Source: CAVOHU01 sp963817885 (lineage in GTDB: Bacteria > Acidobacteriota > Vicinamibacteria > Vicinamibacterales > JAKQTR01). Taken from it: 64,000 nucleotides of DNA. Position 1 is the first letter of the stretch, and every line of letters begins with the position of its first letter. This document shows positions 8,730 through 17,593 of this stretch, in pieces. A program made the position numbers and the translations under genes. The stretch covers positions 124,001-188,000 of the forward strand of contig CAWFQE010000003.1 in assembly GCA_963817885.1 (NCBI GenBank). Reading direction: 5' to 3'. Under the pieces are notes generated by a model. That model searched no databases and was not told where the DNA came from. It was given only the letters and a program-made list of their open reading frames with translations.

Positions 8730-11728
8730 CACGCGGGGCCGGCCGGTCTCTTCCGGCGGACTTCGTACCTGCCTTCGCCGGGCACGCGAGAAATGACCGC
8801 CGTGCCACGCTTTGGATCATCGGCGCCGCATCCGTGCTGGCGCTGATCCTGACGGCGGGTCCGGCTGAATCGGCCACGGGGCCGCGGCTGTCCCTGCCGC
8901 TTCCTGCGCCGGAGTCCCGAGCGACCCTCCAGTCCCGGTGCACGGGCGTGGATGCCTTCGTGGCGCCGCCGCTTCGGATCGACCTGGTTGCGGACGCGCC
9001 GCTGCCGGCCGACGCCCTTGGGCCGGTGACCCGATCACTCGACGGGCTTCCGGCCGCCACCCAGGTGCTCCTGCACCTGCGCGTGCTTGCCGCCGAGCCA
9101 GGCGCCGCGGGATCCGATCTCGAGACGCGGGTGGGACAGGCCATCGATCGCGTCGTCGAGGCGCTGCCGCTCAAACAGCAGAACGTCCGCGGCGTCATCA
9201 TCGACATCGCCGAGGTGCCCTCGAGTTCCTCGCTGCTCCAGTTCGCCGTCGCCGGGCTGGTGCTTCGCGTCAAGACCGCGAACGCCGCCCTGCGCATTAC
9301 CGTGGTCTTTCCGCGCGGCCAGCTCGGCCAGTCCGCCGGGTTTCCGCGGCGCGTCACGGCCTACGCCGACGAGGTTGGTGTCCTGGCGGGCGAAGGGTGG
9401 CGCCAGGAGGCCGAGTGGGCAAAGAGCGAACTGAAGAAGCCGATCGTGCTGCGGACGATCCCGGGTTCGGAGACGGATGCCTCACAGCTGGCGCGAGCGT
9501 ATCTCGACACGCTGGTCGAGACCGGTGACACGCTGGTCGACACCGTGTGGGCCGAAGGGGCCGGAGCAGCCGAGGTGTCGGGACTCTGTCGCGCGGCGAA
9601 CGTCCTGGCGGATGCGATGGGCCCCGGTTTCGCCACGACTCAGAGCTCCCATCTGAGCGTCTCGCTGTCCTCGCCGTCGGCCGGCGTCAAGTCGATGCCC
9701 TACGTGGACGCGAATTCCCCGAGCGTGGCGTTTCTCGTTCGCGCGGGTGGATCGACCGCGGCGCCCCAATCGCTCGACGTCACGGCAAAGGGCGGCCGCT
9801 TCGAGATTGACTGTCGCGACGCGATCGACGGACGGCGTCTGTCGAAAGCGCCCGGCCGTTCCGACGGCGGACTCCCATCGTGCGTCGCGGACTCGGCCTA
9901 CGCGGTGGTGACGGCCCGCAGCACGGATGTGGGCAACCGCGTCTACGAGTCGGTCAACGTGACGGGCCGCGGCGAGCTGAGCGTCGAGGAGATCATCGCC
10001 CGTTGGCAGCAGCAACGCGCGGATCAACTGAAGATCCAGGACAACGTCCGGTCGAAGTGCCTGATGTCAATGCATTTCGAATCCACGGCGCTGGGGTCGG
10101 GCTTCGACGTGTCGCTGCAGTTGCGCCAGTTCATCGACCGCGATGGAAAACGGGACTGGGTGCAGGATGGCTTCTTCGTGAACGGCGTGCGGTTCAGCGG
10201 CAAACGCGGGTTTCCGCTGCCGCAGCTGGAGCCTCAGAAGGTCGTGTCGCAACCGCTCGAGCTGTCACTGAACGAGCGCTACAAGTACTCCCTGCGCGGC
10301 GTCGACACGATAGACGGCGCACCGGCCTACGTCGTCGAAGTCGAGCCCGAGAAATCCGGCGAGATGCTCTTCAGCGGCAAGATCTGGATCGACGGCGTGA
10401 CGTTCCGCCAGGTCCGGATGGATCTGCAGCAGGGCGGCGGCAAGAGCAACGTGCTCTCGCACGCCGAAACGCAGCGATTCGAGGTCGTGAAAGACGAGGC
10501 GGGCCACTCGTTCAACCTGCTCCGATCGATCTACATCCAGGAACTCGTGAACGCGGCGGGCCGCAGCTTCCTCCTCGAGAAGACACTGGCGTTCTCCGAC
10601 TACCGCATCAACGCCGACGGGTTCGCCGCGGAGCTTGCGACCGCCCAGGCCTCCGACAACCGCATGTTCCGGGATACCGACGAGGGCCTCCGGGTGCTGA
10701 AGCGGGAGGGACAGCAACGGGTGGTGGAGCCCGAGACCCGCCGTGTGCGGTCACTGCTGGTCGGCACGCTGTACGAGGGCACGTCCAAATACCCCCTGCC
10801 GCTGGCCGGGCTCTCGATGGTCGACTTCAACTTCCGCAACAGCGGTTACCAGTTGTCGGTGTTCTTTGCGGGGCCGATCCTGGCCGTCAACATGTCGAAG
10901 CAGGTCTCGCCGAAATTCCGATACGGGTTCGACATGGCGCTCTCCGCTATCGGACGGGAGAACCGCTTGTACCAGGGCGGCACCGAGGTCACCGCCGAGC
11001 GCATCAAGACCTACGAGGAGACCGTCGGCGGCCTCGCGAGCTGGCAGGCGTCGACCGACGTCAGCGTGACGGGTTCGGCGTACCTCTCGGCCAATCTCTT
11101 CAGGCCGACCGACACGACGGCGAAAACCTACGCGGCAAAAGGTTCCGGGCTGAGCTTCCAGTCCGCCGCTGAGCTGCGGGCCGTGCGGCGGGGGTTCGCG
11201 TTCACGGCGATCGGCCTCTACGGCCGTCGCATCCGCTGGAGCCCGCTGGGCTACGAATCGGACCCCCTGAAGACGGAACCGAATTTCCTGACCTACTCAG
11301 CCGAATTCGGGAAACAGTTCTACGTCACAGCCTTCAGCAAGGCCAATCTCACGCTCGGCTACTACGGCGGCGATCATCTCGACCGGTTCTCCCGGTACCA
11401 GCCGTCGTTCCTGGCGCGGCCGCGCATCCGCGGGGTCCCCTCGGGAGCCGATTCGTTCGACGCGCTCGGTGTGGCGGGCCTCTCGTACGGATTCAACGTC
11501 TTCGACGTCATCAAGCTCGAAGGGTTGTACAACCGGGCCTGGGGCAGAAACCTCACCGAGGGACGCAAGTACCGCGTCCTGGACGGGCTCGAGGTCAACC
11601 TCGGCACCGTAGGGCCGTGGGGCACCTTCGTGCAGGGCACGCTCGGATACGCGTTGAGCGGGAACCTCGACCGGTACCCCCATCGTTGGAGCGTGTACCT
11701 GCTCGTCTTCAAGCCCCTGGGCCAGTAA
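8708..11728 (+). CDS. Large exported protein with predicted C-terminal outer-membrane barrel, unknown function
   Basis: The 1006-residue product starts inside the end of the radical SAM gene (22-base overlap). After a basic N-terminus, residues about 33-54 form a signal-like hydrophobic run (LWIIGAASVLALILTAG). Residues about 100-330 look alpha/beta (VIIDIAEVPSSSSLLQF, TVVFPRGQLGQ). The middle (about 430-650) has an LppX/LolA-like antiparallel pattern with GKIWIDGVTFRQVRMDLQ. From about 700 to the end, alternating aromatic strands (VDFNFRNSGYQLSVFFAG, LTLGYYGGDHL) suggest a beta-barrel ending in WSVYLLVFKPLGQ. I recognise no named family. Its position suggests it is an outer-membrane receiver, modifier or channel for the product handled by the LolA-like and MMPL proteins. 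Confidence 0.75.
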   Translation: MQPGRALARGAGRSLPADFVPAFAGHARNDRRATLWIIGAASVLALILTAGPAESATGPRLSLPLPAPESRATLQSRCTGVDAFVAPPLRIDLVADAPLPADALGPVTRSLDGLPAATQVLLHLRVLAAEPGAAGSDLETRVGQAIDRVVEALPLKQQNVRGVIIDIAEVPSSSSLLQFAVAGLVLRVKTANAALRITVVFPRGQLGQSAGFPRRVTAYADEVGVLAGEGWRQEAEWAKSELKKPIVLRTIPGSETDASQLARAYLDTLVETGDTLVDTVWAEGAGAAEVSGLCRAANVLADAMGPGFATTQSSHLSVSLSSPSAGVKSMPYVDANSPSVAFLVRAGGSTAAPQSLDVTAKGGRFEIDCRDAIDGRRLSKAPGRSDGGLPSCVADSAYAVVTARSTDVGNRVYESVNVTGRGELSVEEIIARWQQQRADQLKIQDNVRSKCLMSMHFESTALGSGFDVSLQLRQFIDRDGKRDWVQDGFFVNGVRFSGKRGFPLPQLEPQKVVSQPLELSLNERYKYSLRGVDTIDGAPAYVVEVEPEKSGEMLFSGKIWIDGVTFRQVRMDLQQGGGKSNVLSHAETQRFEVVKDEAGHSFNLLRSIYIQELVNAAGRSFLLEKTLAFSDYRINADGFAAELATAQASDNRMFRDTDEGLRVLKREGQQRVVEPETRRVRSLLVGTLYEGTSKYPLPLAGLSMVDFNFRNSGYQLSVFFAGPILAVNMSKQVSPKFRYGFDMALSAIGRENRLYQGGTEVTAERIKTYEETVGGLASWQASTDVSVTGSAYLSANLFRPTDTTAKTYAAKGSGLSFQSAAELRAVRRGFAFTAIGLYGRRIRWSPLGYESDPLKTEPNFLTYSAEFGKQFYVTAFSKANLTLGYYGGDHLDRFSRYQPSFLARPRIRGVPSGADSFDALGVAGLSYGFNVFDVIKLEGLYNRAWGRNLTEGRKYRVLDGLEVNLGTVGPWGTFVQGTLGYALSGNLDRYPHRWSVYLLVFKPLGQ

Positions 11729-11749
11729 CGGTGTCCGCCCGGGAAGGCC

Positions 11750-12490
11750 ATGACTGACCGCCTGAACATTGCCCTGGTGACCGGCGCGTCTCGCGGCATC
11801 GGTGCGGCCATTGCCGTGGACCTGGCACGGGCGGGGTACAGGGTGTTCGTCAATTATCACGCCGACGAAGCGGGCGCGCGCGATGTGGTGGCGCGAATCG
11901 TATCGGAGGGCGGGTCAGCGGACGCGATCCAGGGTGACGTGGGGAAGAGGGCGGAGGTCGAGGCGATGTTCGCCGCGATCGAAGCGTCGGCGGGCTTCGT
12001 GCGGTACCTCGTGAACAACGCCGGCGTCACGCGCGACGCCGCGCTCATGATGATGTCCGACGACGACTGGGACCTGGTGCTGCGCACCAACCTCGAAGGC
12101 ACCCGGCTGTGTTCCCAGGTCGCGCTGCGCGGGATGATGCACCTCGAGGGCGGCGCCATCACGAACATCGTCTCGCCCAGCGGCGTGCGAGGACAGTCCG
12201 GGCAGTGCAACTACGCGGCGTCGAAGGGCGGCGTGATTGCGTTCACCAAGGCACTGGCCCGCGAGATGGGCCGCTACCGGATTCGCGTCAACGCCGTGTG
12301 CCCCGGCCTCGTGGAAACGCAGATGACGGCAGCTTACGTGGAACGCGAAGGCAAGACCCTGCTCCGGCAGATTCCCCTGGGACGGTTCGGCGCGCCCGAA
12401 GAGGTGGCGCCGCTCGTCCGGTTCCTGGGATCCGCGGAGGCGAGTTACATGACGGCCCAGGTGATCGCGGTCGACGGAGGCTTGCTCTAA
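11750..12490 (+). CDS. 3-oxoacyl-ACP reductase (FabG-like)
   Basis: A 246-residue short-chain dehydrogenase. It has the Rossmann motif TGASRGIGAA at residues 11-20, NNAG at 89-92, a catalytic Ser near 142, Tyr155 and Lys159 (CNYAASKGG), and the C-terminal VDGGLL typical of FabG. It should reduce 3-ketoacyl-ACP to the 3-hydroxy form with NAD(P)H in the cytoplasm, feeding the dehydratase of the opposite arm. A good ribosome site (GGGAAGG) lies just before the ATG. The gene follows the barrel protein by 21 bases and precedes the PHP gene by four, so it is co-transcribed with both. Confidence 0.92.
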   Translation: MTDRLNIALVTGASRGIGAAIAVDLARAGYRVFVNYHADEAGARDVVARIVSEGGSADAIQGDVGKRAEVEAMFAAIEASAGFVRYLVNNAGVTRDAALMMMSDDDWDLVLRTNLEGTRLCSQVALRGMMHLEGGAITNIVSPSGVRGQSGQCNYAASKGGVIAFTKALAREMGRYRIRVNAVCPGLVETQMTAAYVEREGKTLLRQIPLGRFGAPEEVAPLVRFLGSAEASYMTAQVIAVDGGLL

Positions 12491-12494
12491 GCCC

Positions 12495-13571
12495 ATGCCT
12501 CCGAGTTCCCGGGAAGACGGGCGGCCGCCGTGCTGGGTGGTCGAACAGGGTCGGTTGAAGCCGTGTGTTGACCCGGGCGCACGCTGGAACACCCTGGTCT
12601 CGCTCCATACCCATTCGTGCCACTCGACCGAGAATCTCGCCAGTCTCAACTGGGTGATGAATCTGTCGTACATGCGGCCGCTGAAAGGCGTCCTGCGGCG
12701 GGCCTTCGGCCTGCCGGCGGCCGGCGAGATCGACTATCGACTCCTCTGCTACAACCCGCCGTTCCAGCCGATCGACATCTGGCGAATGGAATCCGCGTCG
12801 GCGGCTGCCCTGGGTGTCGGGCGTCTTCTTCTGGCGATCACCGACCATGACGAAGTGGCCGGCGGCATCGAACTGCTCGAGCAGTTGCCCGACCGTGAGC
12901 CGGAAATCGCGCTCGGCGAAGAACTCAGCATCCAGTTCGAGAAATGGGTGTTTCACTTGGGCGTGACCGGCCTGCCGGCCGCTCGGGTGGCGGACATTCA
13001 TCTCGCGCTCCAGGCACAGGCGCGGAGCCATGACCTGGACGCCGTGTTCGACACGCTGGCGTCACTCGGGTGCCTGATCGTGCTCAACCACCCACTCCTC
13101 GATTGGGGCGGCGGGACCATCGCCGCCGCTCCCGCGCTGGCCCTGCTGCGGCGGTACGGGTGGGCGATCGACGCCCTGGAGATCAACGGCATGCGGACCT
13201 CTCGCGAGAACGAGGCCGTGGTGGCACTCGCGGCGGAGGCTGGCAAGCCGCTGGTCGGCGGGGGCGACAGCCACCTGCTGCTGGCGAGCAGCGCGCTCAG
13301 TGGCACTCGGGCGACGACCTATCCGGACTTCATCGCCGAAGTCAGAGCCGGTGAGACCCAGGTCCTGGTCACGCCGGGCTATTTCCTGCCGCTCCGATGG
13401 CGGCTCACGCTGCGCGTGCTCAGTTTCATCGCCCAATATCGGAACATGGCGACCTACAAGCAGCAGCCCGTGCCACAGATGCTCGGACGCCGCTGGATTC
13501 TCCTGGACCCGGTGGGACAGATCGCGCGCCTCACGCTTGGAATCGCCGACCGATTCGGTTATCTCGCCTGA
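12495..13571 (+). CDS. PHP-domain metal-dependent phosphoesterase
   Basis: The 358-residue protein carries the PHP metal-binding set: LHTHSCHST near residue 38, AITDHDE near 116, GEELS, LNHPLLDW and GGGDSH. PHP enzymes cut phosphate esters (phosphodiesters, nucleotides, histidinol phosphate) with a trinuclear metal site. No polymerase or histidine-pathway domain is attached. It lies four bases after fabG in the middle of a fatty-acid-type operon, which is unusual; it may release or recycle a phosphorylated head group, 4'-phosphopantetheine-related intermediate or lipid phosphate. That role is inference. The C-terminal hundred residues (from about 290) are outside the PHP core and contain no motif I recognise. 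Confidence 0.85.
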   Translation: MPPSSREDGRPPCWVVEQGRLKPCVDPGARWNTLVSLHTHSCHSTENLASLNWVMNLSYMRPLKGVLRRAFGLPAAGEIDYRLLCYNPPFQPIDIWRMESASAAALGVGRLLLAITDHDEVAGGIELLEQLPDREPEIALGEELSIQFEKWVFHLGVTGLPAARVADIHLALQAQARSHDLDAVFDTLASLGCLIVLNHPLLDWGGGTIAAAPALALLRRYGWAIDALEINGMRTSRENEAVVALAAEAGKPLVGGGDSHLLLASSALSGTRATTYPDFIAEVRAGETQVLVTPGYFLPLRWRLTLRVLSFIAQYRNMATYKQQPVPQMLGRRWILLDPVGQIARLTLGIADRFGYLA

Positions 13572-13632
13572 CGCGCGGCCGGACCGCCTCGGCAAGTACG
13601 ATATACTCGCGAAAGTTGTGAGAGAACTCTCG

Positions 13633-13917
13633 ATGAGCCAGTTGGAGACCATCAGGACCACGCTCAAGGCACTCATTGTTCGGTCGCTCCGGATCGAGGA
13701 CCTGACCCCGGACCAGGTCGCTGACAATCAGCCGCTGCTCGAAGGGGAACTCGCCATCGACTCCATCGATGTGCTGCAATTGGTGCTCGACATCGAAAAG
13801 GCGTTCGATGTCCGGCTGGTCACGGGCGTGCTCGATCGCGGGGCATGGAAGGACGTCTCGACCCTGGCGGCGGCGATAGACGACGCGATCCGCGCCCGGG
13901 CTGTCGGGCCGCATTGA
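13633..13917 (+). CDS. Acyl carrier protein (first ACP of the locus)
   Basis: A 94-residue acidic four-helix carrier protein. The phosphopantetheine site is Ser44 in ELAIDSIDVLQLV, at the start of helix II as in all ACPs. The frame is open far upstream, but the ATG at 13633 follows a GAGAG-type ribosome site and gives normal ACP length. It lies 61 bases after the PHP gene, and a TATACT box sits just upstream (about 13602), so an internal promoter is possible. It should hold the growing chain for the KS/CLF, FabG and dehydratase of this locus. Confidence 0.88.
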   Translation: MSQLETIRTTLKALIVRSLRIEDLTPDQVADNQPLLEGELAIDSIDVLQLVLDIEKAFDVRLVTGVLDRGAWKDVSTLAAAIDDAIRARAVGPH

Positions 13918-13962
13918 TCGAAGGCCGGAGACGGCGGGACTCGGCCGATCGTTGCGAGTCCG

Positions 13963-15447
13963 GTGTCGGCGCCCATGCAAAGATTTCCCCCTCCAACCGG
14001 TTCCGGTCTACGACTTCTCCTCGTTGAAGCCAACGACATGCCCCGGTGGGTCGGCGGGACGGTCCCGCACGAAGTCCACGTCATCCCCATCGGCCTGATG
14101 TACGTCGCCGCGGCCGCCCGCGCCGCCGGCGTGGCCGCGGAGATCCGGATCGTCGAGTCGTCTCTGGACTGTCCGACCGACGAGGCGTTTGTCGCGCTGC
14201 TCGACAGCTTCCAGCCCGACGTGGTGGGCATCCGATCGATCGTATTCTTCGACGATGAGCTTCGGCGGCTGACGCGGCTGACGCGAGCGCGCAGCCGTGC
14301 CGCCATCGTCGTGGGAGGTCCCATCGTCGAGGCGTGGAGGACGGGCCTGTTCGACCGCGTTCCGGACATTGATGCGGCCGTCAAGGGCGAGGGTGAAGCG
14401 ACGTTCCCGCGGTTGCTGGCAGGGGAGCCGTTCGCCCTCGTGCCCGGCGTCATCTACCGGGACGGCTCCACGGTGATCGAGAATGTCGACGCGCCCGAGG
14501 TGGCCGACCTCGACTCGCTGCCCTTCCCGGCCTACGACCTGATCGATCTCGATCGCTACCAGCAGCACCTCAGCTACGCGTACAACGGCCGGCGGCAAGG
14601 CGTGCTGGTGACCAGCCGCGGGTGCGTATACTCGTGCAGCTTCTGCTTCCGTCCACGGGAAGGGATCCGCTGGCGCAGCGCGGCGAATGTGTTCGCCGAG
14701 GTTGAGTGGTTGAACCGGTCCTTCGGCATCGAGGACTTTTACATCGTCGACGACATCTTCAATGTGAGCCTGCCCCGGGCCCTGGAGTTGTTCGATCGGC
14801 TGGCCGCGGCGCCGTTCACCGCGCGCCTGTACTTCGTCAACGGGCTTCGAGCCGACACGGTGACCGAGCAATTCGTGGACAGGGCGATCGCCGCAGGCGC
14901 CGTGTGGTTCACCTTCGCCGTCGAGTCCGCATCGGAGACCATCCAGCGCCTGACGCGCAAGAACGTCAACCTCGAGCGCGCGCGGCACATCATTGCCTAT
15001 ACCCAGCAGAAAGACGTCGTCGTCAACATCTCGACGATGTATGGGTTCCCGGGTGAGACCATGGCGCAGGCCCGGCAGACCCTCGAATGGCTCGACGGGC
15101 TGCCGCGCGCCTCCGTGCTGCCGTACCACTTCTGCCTGCGGTTCTTCCCTGGCTGTGATGTGCGGGAACAGGCGCTCGAGGCGGGCTTCACGCCCGAGCA
15201 GCTCGATGAGAGCATGGCCAGCTGCTACCACGACATGCCGCTCGGGACGCCAACGCTGAGCCGATCGGACATGACGCGGATCGTCCTCGAATATCACCGG
15301 CGGTTTGGCCTGCGCAACCCGGCCCGGATTGGAGATTCGGTGCGCGCGCTGACCCGCGCCGGCTACTCGGAAACCGAGATTGTCAGGCTCTACTCCGTGC
15401 TCATGCGCCGCGCCGTGACCAGCACCCGGGAGCTGGTCGCCCCATGA
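13963..15447 (+). CDS. Cobalamin-binding-domain radical SAM protein (class B type)
   Basis: The 494-residue protein begins with a B12-binding Rossmann domain (LRLLLVEANDMPRW, then FQPDVVGIRS and VGGPIVEAW) and continues with a radical SAM core whose cluster motif is SRGCVYSCSFC. YGFPGET and the downstream HX pattern fit the Elp3/MiaB-like core. B12 radical SAM enzymes methylate unactivated carbons or, as in BchE and the archaeal GDGT ring synthases, do ring chemistry. The predicted start is GTG at 13963; ATG at 13975 is an alternative and neither has a ribosome site. The stop overlaps the acyltransferase start as ATGA. In a lipid-type operon, chain methylation or cyclisation is the natural guess. 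Confidence 0.85.
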   Translation: MSAPMQRFPPPTGSGLRLLLVEANDMPRWVGGTVPHEVHVIPIGLMYVAAAARAAGVAAEIRIVESSLDCPTDEAFVALLDSFQPDVVGIRSIVFFDDELRRLTRLTRARSRAAIVVGGPIVEAWRTGLFDRVPDIDAAVKGEGEATFPRLLAGEPFALVPGVIYRDGSTVIENVDAPEVADLDSLPFPAYDLIDLDRYQQHLSYAYNGRRQGVLVTSRGCVYSCSFCFRPREGIRWRSAANVFAEVEWLNRSFGIEDFYIVDDIFNVSLPRALELFDRLAAAPFTARLYFVNGLRADTVTEQFVDRAIAAGAVWFTFAVESASETIQRLTRKNVNLERARHIIAYTQQKDVVVNISTMYGFPGETMAQARQTLEWLDGLPRASVLPYHFCLRFFPGCDVREQALEAGFTPEQLDESMASCYHDMPLGTPTLSRSDMTRIVLEYHRRFGLRNPARIGDSVRALTRAGYSETEIVRLYSVLMRRAVTSTRELVAP

Positions 15448-16364
15448 CCGTGGCAGGCCGCTGGTATCAGCACCGGTTTCACGGAACGGGATACTTGAGG
15501 GTGGTGTTCGCGATCATCCCGCGTCTGCCGAAGTTCGTGCACCCGGCCGTCGCGCTGGTGACGGCCGCCATCTTCTTCGCGCGGCTGAAGTCCGAGCGGC
15601 AGGCCGTGATCCGGAACCTGCAGGTCGTGACCGGACACTCGGGGTGGCGGACCCTGTTGGATGCGTACCGGGTGTTCTATTCGTTCTGCGACTTCATCGT
15701 GTCCTACTGCTACGTGCCGCAGGCGACCGATGAGGAGCTGCTCGCGATGCTGTCGGACCCCGACCGTGGCGCGGAGATCATCGAAGGGTGTCTCGCCTCC
15801 GGCCGCGGCGTCCTGATCTGGACCGCACACGTGGCCAACTGGGAATTCGCCTCGCGGCTGCTCGAATTGCACGGGCGGCGCGTCATCGTCGCCAGGGTGG
15901 TCGAGGCCGGCAATCCGGCCGAACGGCAGCTGCGCGACCTGATGACCAACGAGCGCCTGCGCGCCGTGGATCTGCTCGAACCGACCGCCGTGCTCGAGCT
16001 GCTCGCAGAGTTGCGCGCAGGAAATATCGTCGCCATGCAGGGCGACCGCCTGCTGCACGGCAACGGGGTGACGGTCCCGTTTTTCGGCAGGCCCACTCGC
16101 TTCCCGGCCGGGCCCTTTCATGTCGCCCATGCGGCCGGGGCGTCGGTCGTCCCGGGAATCGTCGTGCGCACGGGATGGCTGCGATACCGGATGATGGTGG
16201 CGCCGCCCTTGCGGATGGATCCAGAAAGACCGCGCGACGAGAGCATCAGGCAGGCCTTAGTCGAGGCCACGTCGTTCCTGGAAGCGCGGCTGCGCGACCA
16301 CCCGCAGCAGTGGCTGAACTTCTTCGACTTCTGGCCCGCCGACCGGACCGGCCCCGCGCAATGA
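15444..16364 (+). CDS. HtrB/LpxL-type lysophospholipid acyltransferase
   Basis: A 306-residue membrane-bound acyltransferase of the lipid A late-acyltransferase group. It has an N-terminal hydrophobic anchor and the catalytic HX4E motif (His129 to Glu134, TAHVANWE), followed by MQGDRLLHGNG, which corresponds to the substrate-binding region. Such enzymes transfer an acyl chain from ACP to a hydroxyl of a glycolipid. Homologues occur in aryl-polyene clusters, where they are thought to move the polyene from ACP to a lipid anchor, and the same role fits here. It is coupled by ATGA overlaps to the B12 radical SAM gene before it and the ketosynthase after it. Confidence 0.88.
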   Translation: MTVAGRWYQHRFHGTGYLRVVFAIIPRLPKFVHPAVALVTAAIFFARLKSERQAVIRNLQVVTGHSGWRTLLDAYRVFYSFCDFIVSYCYVPQATDEELLAMLSDPDRGAEIIEGCLASGRGVLIWTAHVANWEFASRLLELHGRRVIVARVVEAGNPAERQLRDLMTNERLRAVDLLEPTAVLELLAELRAGNIVAMQGDRLLHGNGVTVPFFGRPTRFPAGPFHVAHAAGASVVPGIVVRTGWLRYRMMVAPPLRMDPERPRDESIRQALVEATSFLEARLRDHPQQWLNFFDFWPADRTGPAQ

Positions 16365-17593
16365 AGGCTCGAGCCCCGTCGGTCGTCGTCATCACGGGCA
16401 TCGGCGTGACCAGCCCGTACGGAAGTGGGGTCGCGGCGCTGACGAAGGGCCTGTCGGCGGACGCGCCGGCACTCGCGCCGCTGACGTTGTTCGAGACGCC
16501 GCTCGACTATGTGCCAGTCGTCGGGCAGGTGCGCCACCCGGTCGAGCCGGCCTCAGCGGGCCGGATGCCGATGTCGCGCACCGATCGCCTGGCCGTCATG
16601 GCCGGACGGGAAGCGGTGGCGGGACTTCAGGCACGCGCGGATCTGCGACAGCGATGTGCCGTCGTGCTGGCGTCCACCGTGGGAGGGCTGTCGGACCTGC
16701 CTCCAGCCATGGTTGCGGATCCGTCGGAATATTACGGCCGGGCCGGGATCGACATCGCGTCCACGTATCCCGTGTCACACGTCTGCGACAGCGTGGCCGC
16801 CGCCCTCGGGCTCGGCGGAGCACGGCTCGGGGTCAGCGTGGCGTGCGCATCGGGCGCCATCGCCATCGCCCTGGCGGCTCGGATGATTCGTGACGGACGA
16901 ACGCGCGTGGCGCTGGCCGGCGGCAGTGATGCCCTGTGCGGGACCACGCTTGCGGGGTTCCACGCGTTGCAGGCGCTCGATGTCGAGCCGTGCCGGCCGT
17001 TCTGCGAGACGCGCGCCGGCCTGAACATCGGCGAGGCCGCCGCGGCTCTCCTGCTGGAGGACCTCGAACACGCCCGGGCCCGCGGTGTCGAGGTGCTGGG
17101 TGTGCTGTCAGGATGGGCGTTCAACAACGACGCGTATCATTCGACGGCACCCGACAGCGAGGGGCGCGGGCTCGCCTCGTGCATCACGCAGGCGCTCGAA
17201 GCGGCAGACGTGGGGATCGATTGGGTCGGGTACGTCAATGCCCACGGCACCGGGACCGTGATGAACGACGTGGCAGAGATGCAGGCGTACGAGCGCGCGT
17301 TTGCAGGGCGAACCCGCCCCGTTCCGGTCTCGTCGACGAAAGGACATTTCGGCCACACCCTGGGAGCGGCCGGGGCGATCGAAGCCGTCGTGACACTGCT
17401 GGCGGTGCGCCACGGCCTGGTGTGTCCCACGATGCGGCTCGAACGTCCCCTGGCCTCGACGCACGTGGACCTGGTCCGGGATCGGGTTCGCACACTCGCC
17501 GTCGAGGCCGCCATCAGCGTGTCTGCGGGGTTTGGCGGCAGCAACGCGTGCCTGGTGTTCGGGCCGCCGCCCGCCGAGGGAGTGAACGCGTGA
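16361..17593 (+). CDS. Beta-ketoacyl-ACP synthase (FabF-like, KS alpha)
   Basis: A 410-residue condensing enzyme. The full catalytic set is present: Cys162 in SVACASGAIA, His295 in VNAHGTGT, and Lys327 plus His332 in STKGHFGHTLGAAG. It adds malonyl-derived two-carbon units to an acyl-ACP chain. The start is the ATG at 16361, which overlaps the acyltransferase stop (ATGA); the frame is open upstream but that is shadow. The next gene, overlapping by GTGA, is a ketosynthase-like protein without the active cysteine, so the two probably form a KS/chain-length-factor heterodimer like ApeO/ApeC or the type II PKS KS alpha/beta pair. Confidence 0.92.
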   Translation: MKARAPSVVVITGIGVTSPYGSGVAALTKGLSADAPALAPLTLFETPLDYVPVVGQVRHPVEPASAGRMPMSRTDRLAVMAGREAVAGLQARADLRQRCAVVLASTVGGLSDLPPAMVADPSEYYGRAGIDIASTYPVSHVCDSVAAALGLGGARLGVSVACASGAIAIALAARMIRDGRTRVALAGGSDALCGTTLAGFHALQALDVEPCRPFCETRAGLNIGEAAAALLLEDLEHARARGVEVLGVLSGWAFNNDAYHSTAPDSEGRGLASCITQALEAADVGIDWVGYVNAHGTGTVMNDVAEMQAYERAFAGRTRPVPVSSTKGHFGHTLGAAGAIEAVVTLLAVRHGLVCPTMRLERPLASTHVDLVRDRVRTLAVEAAISVSAGFGGSNACLVFGPPPAEGVNA

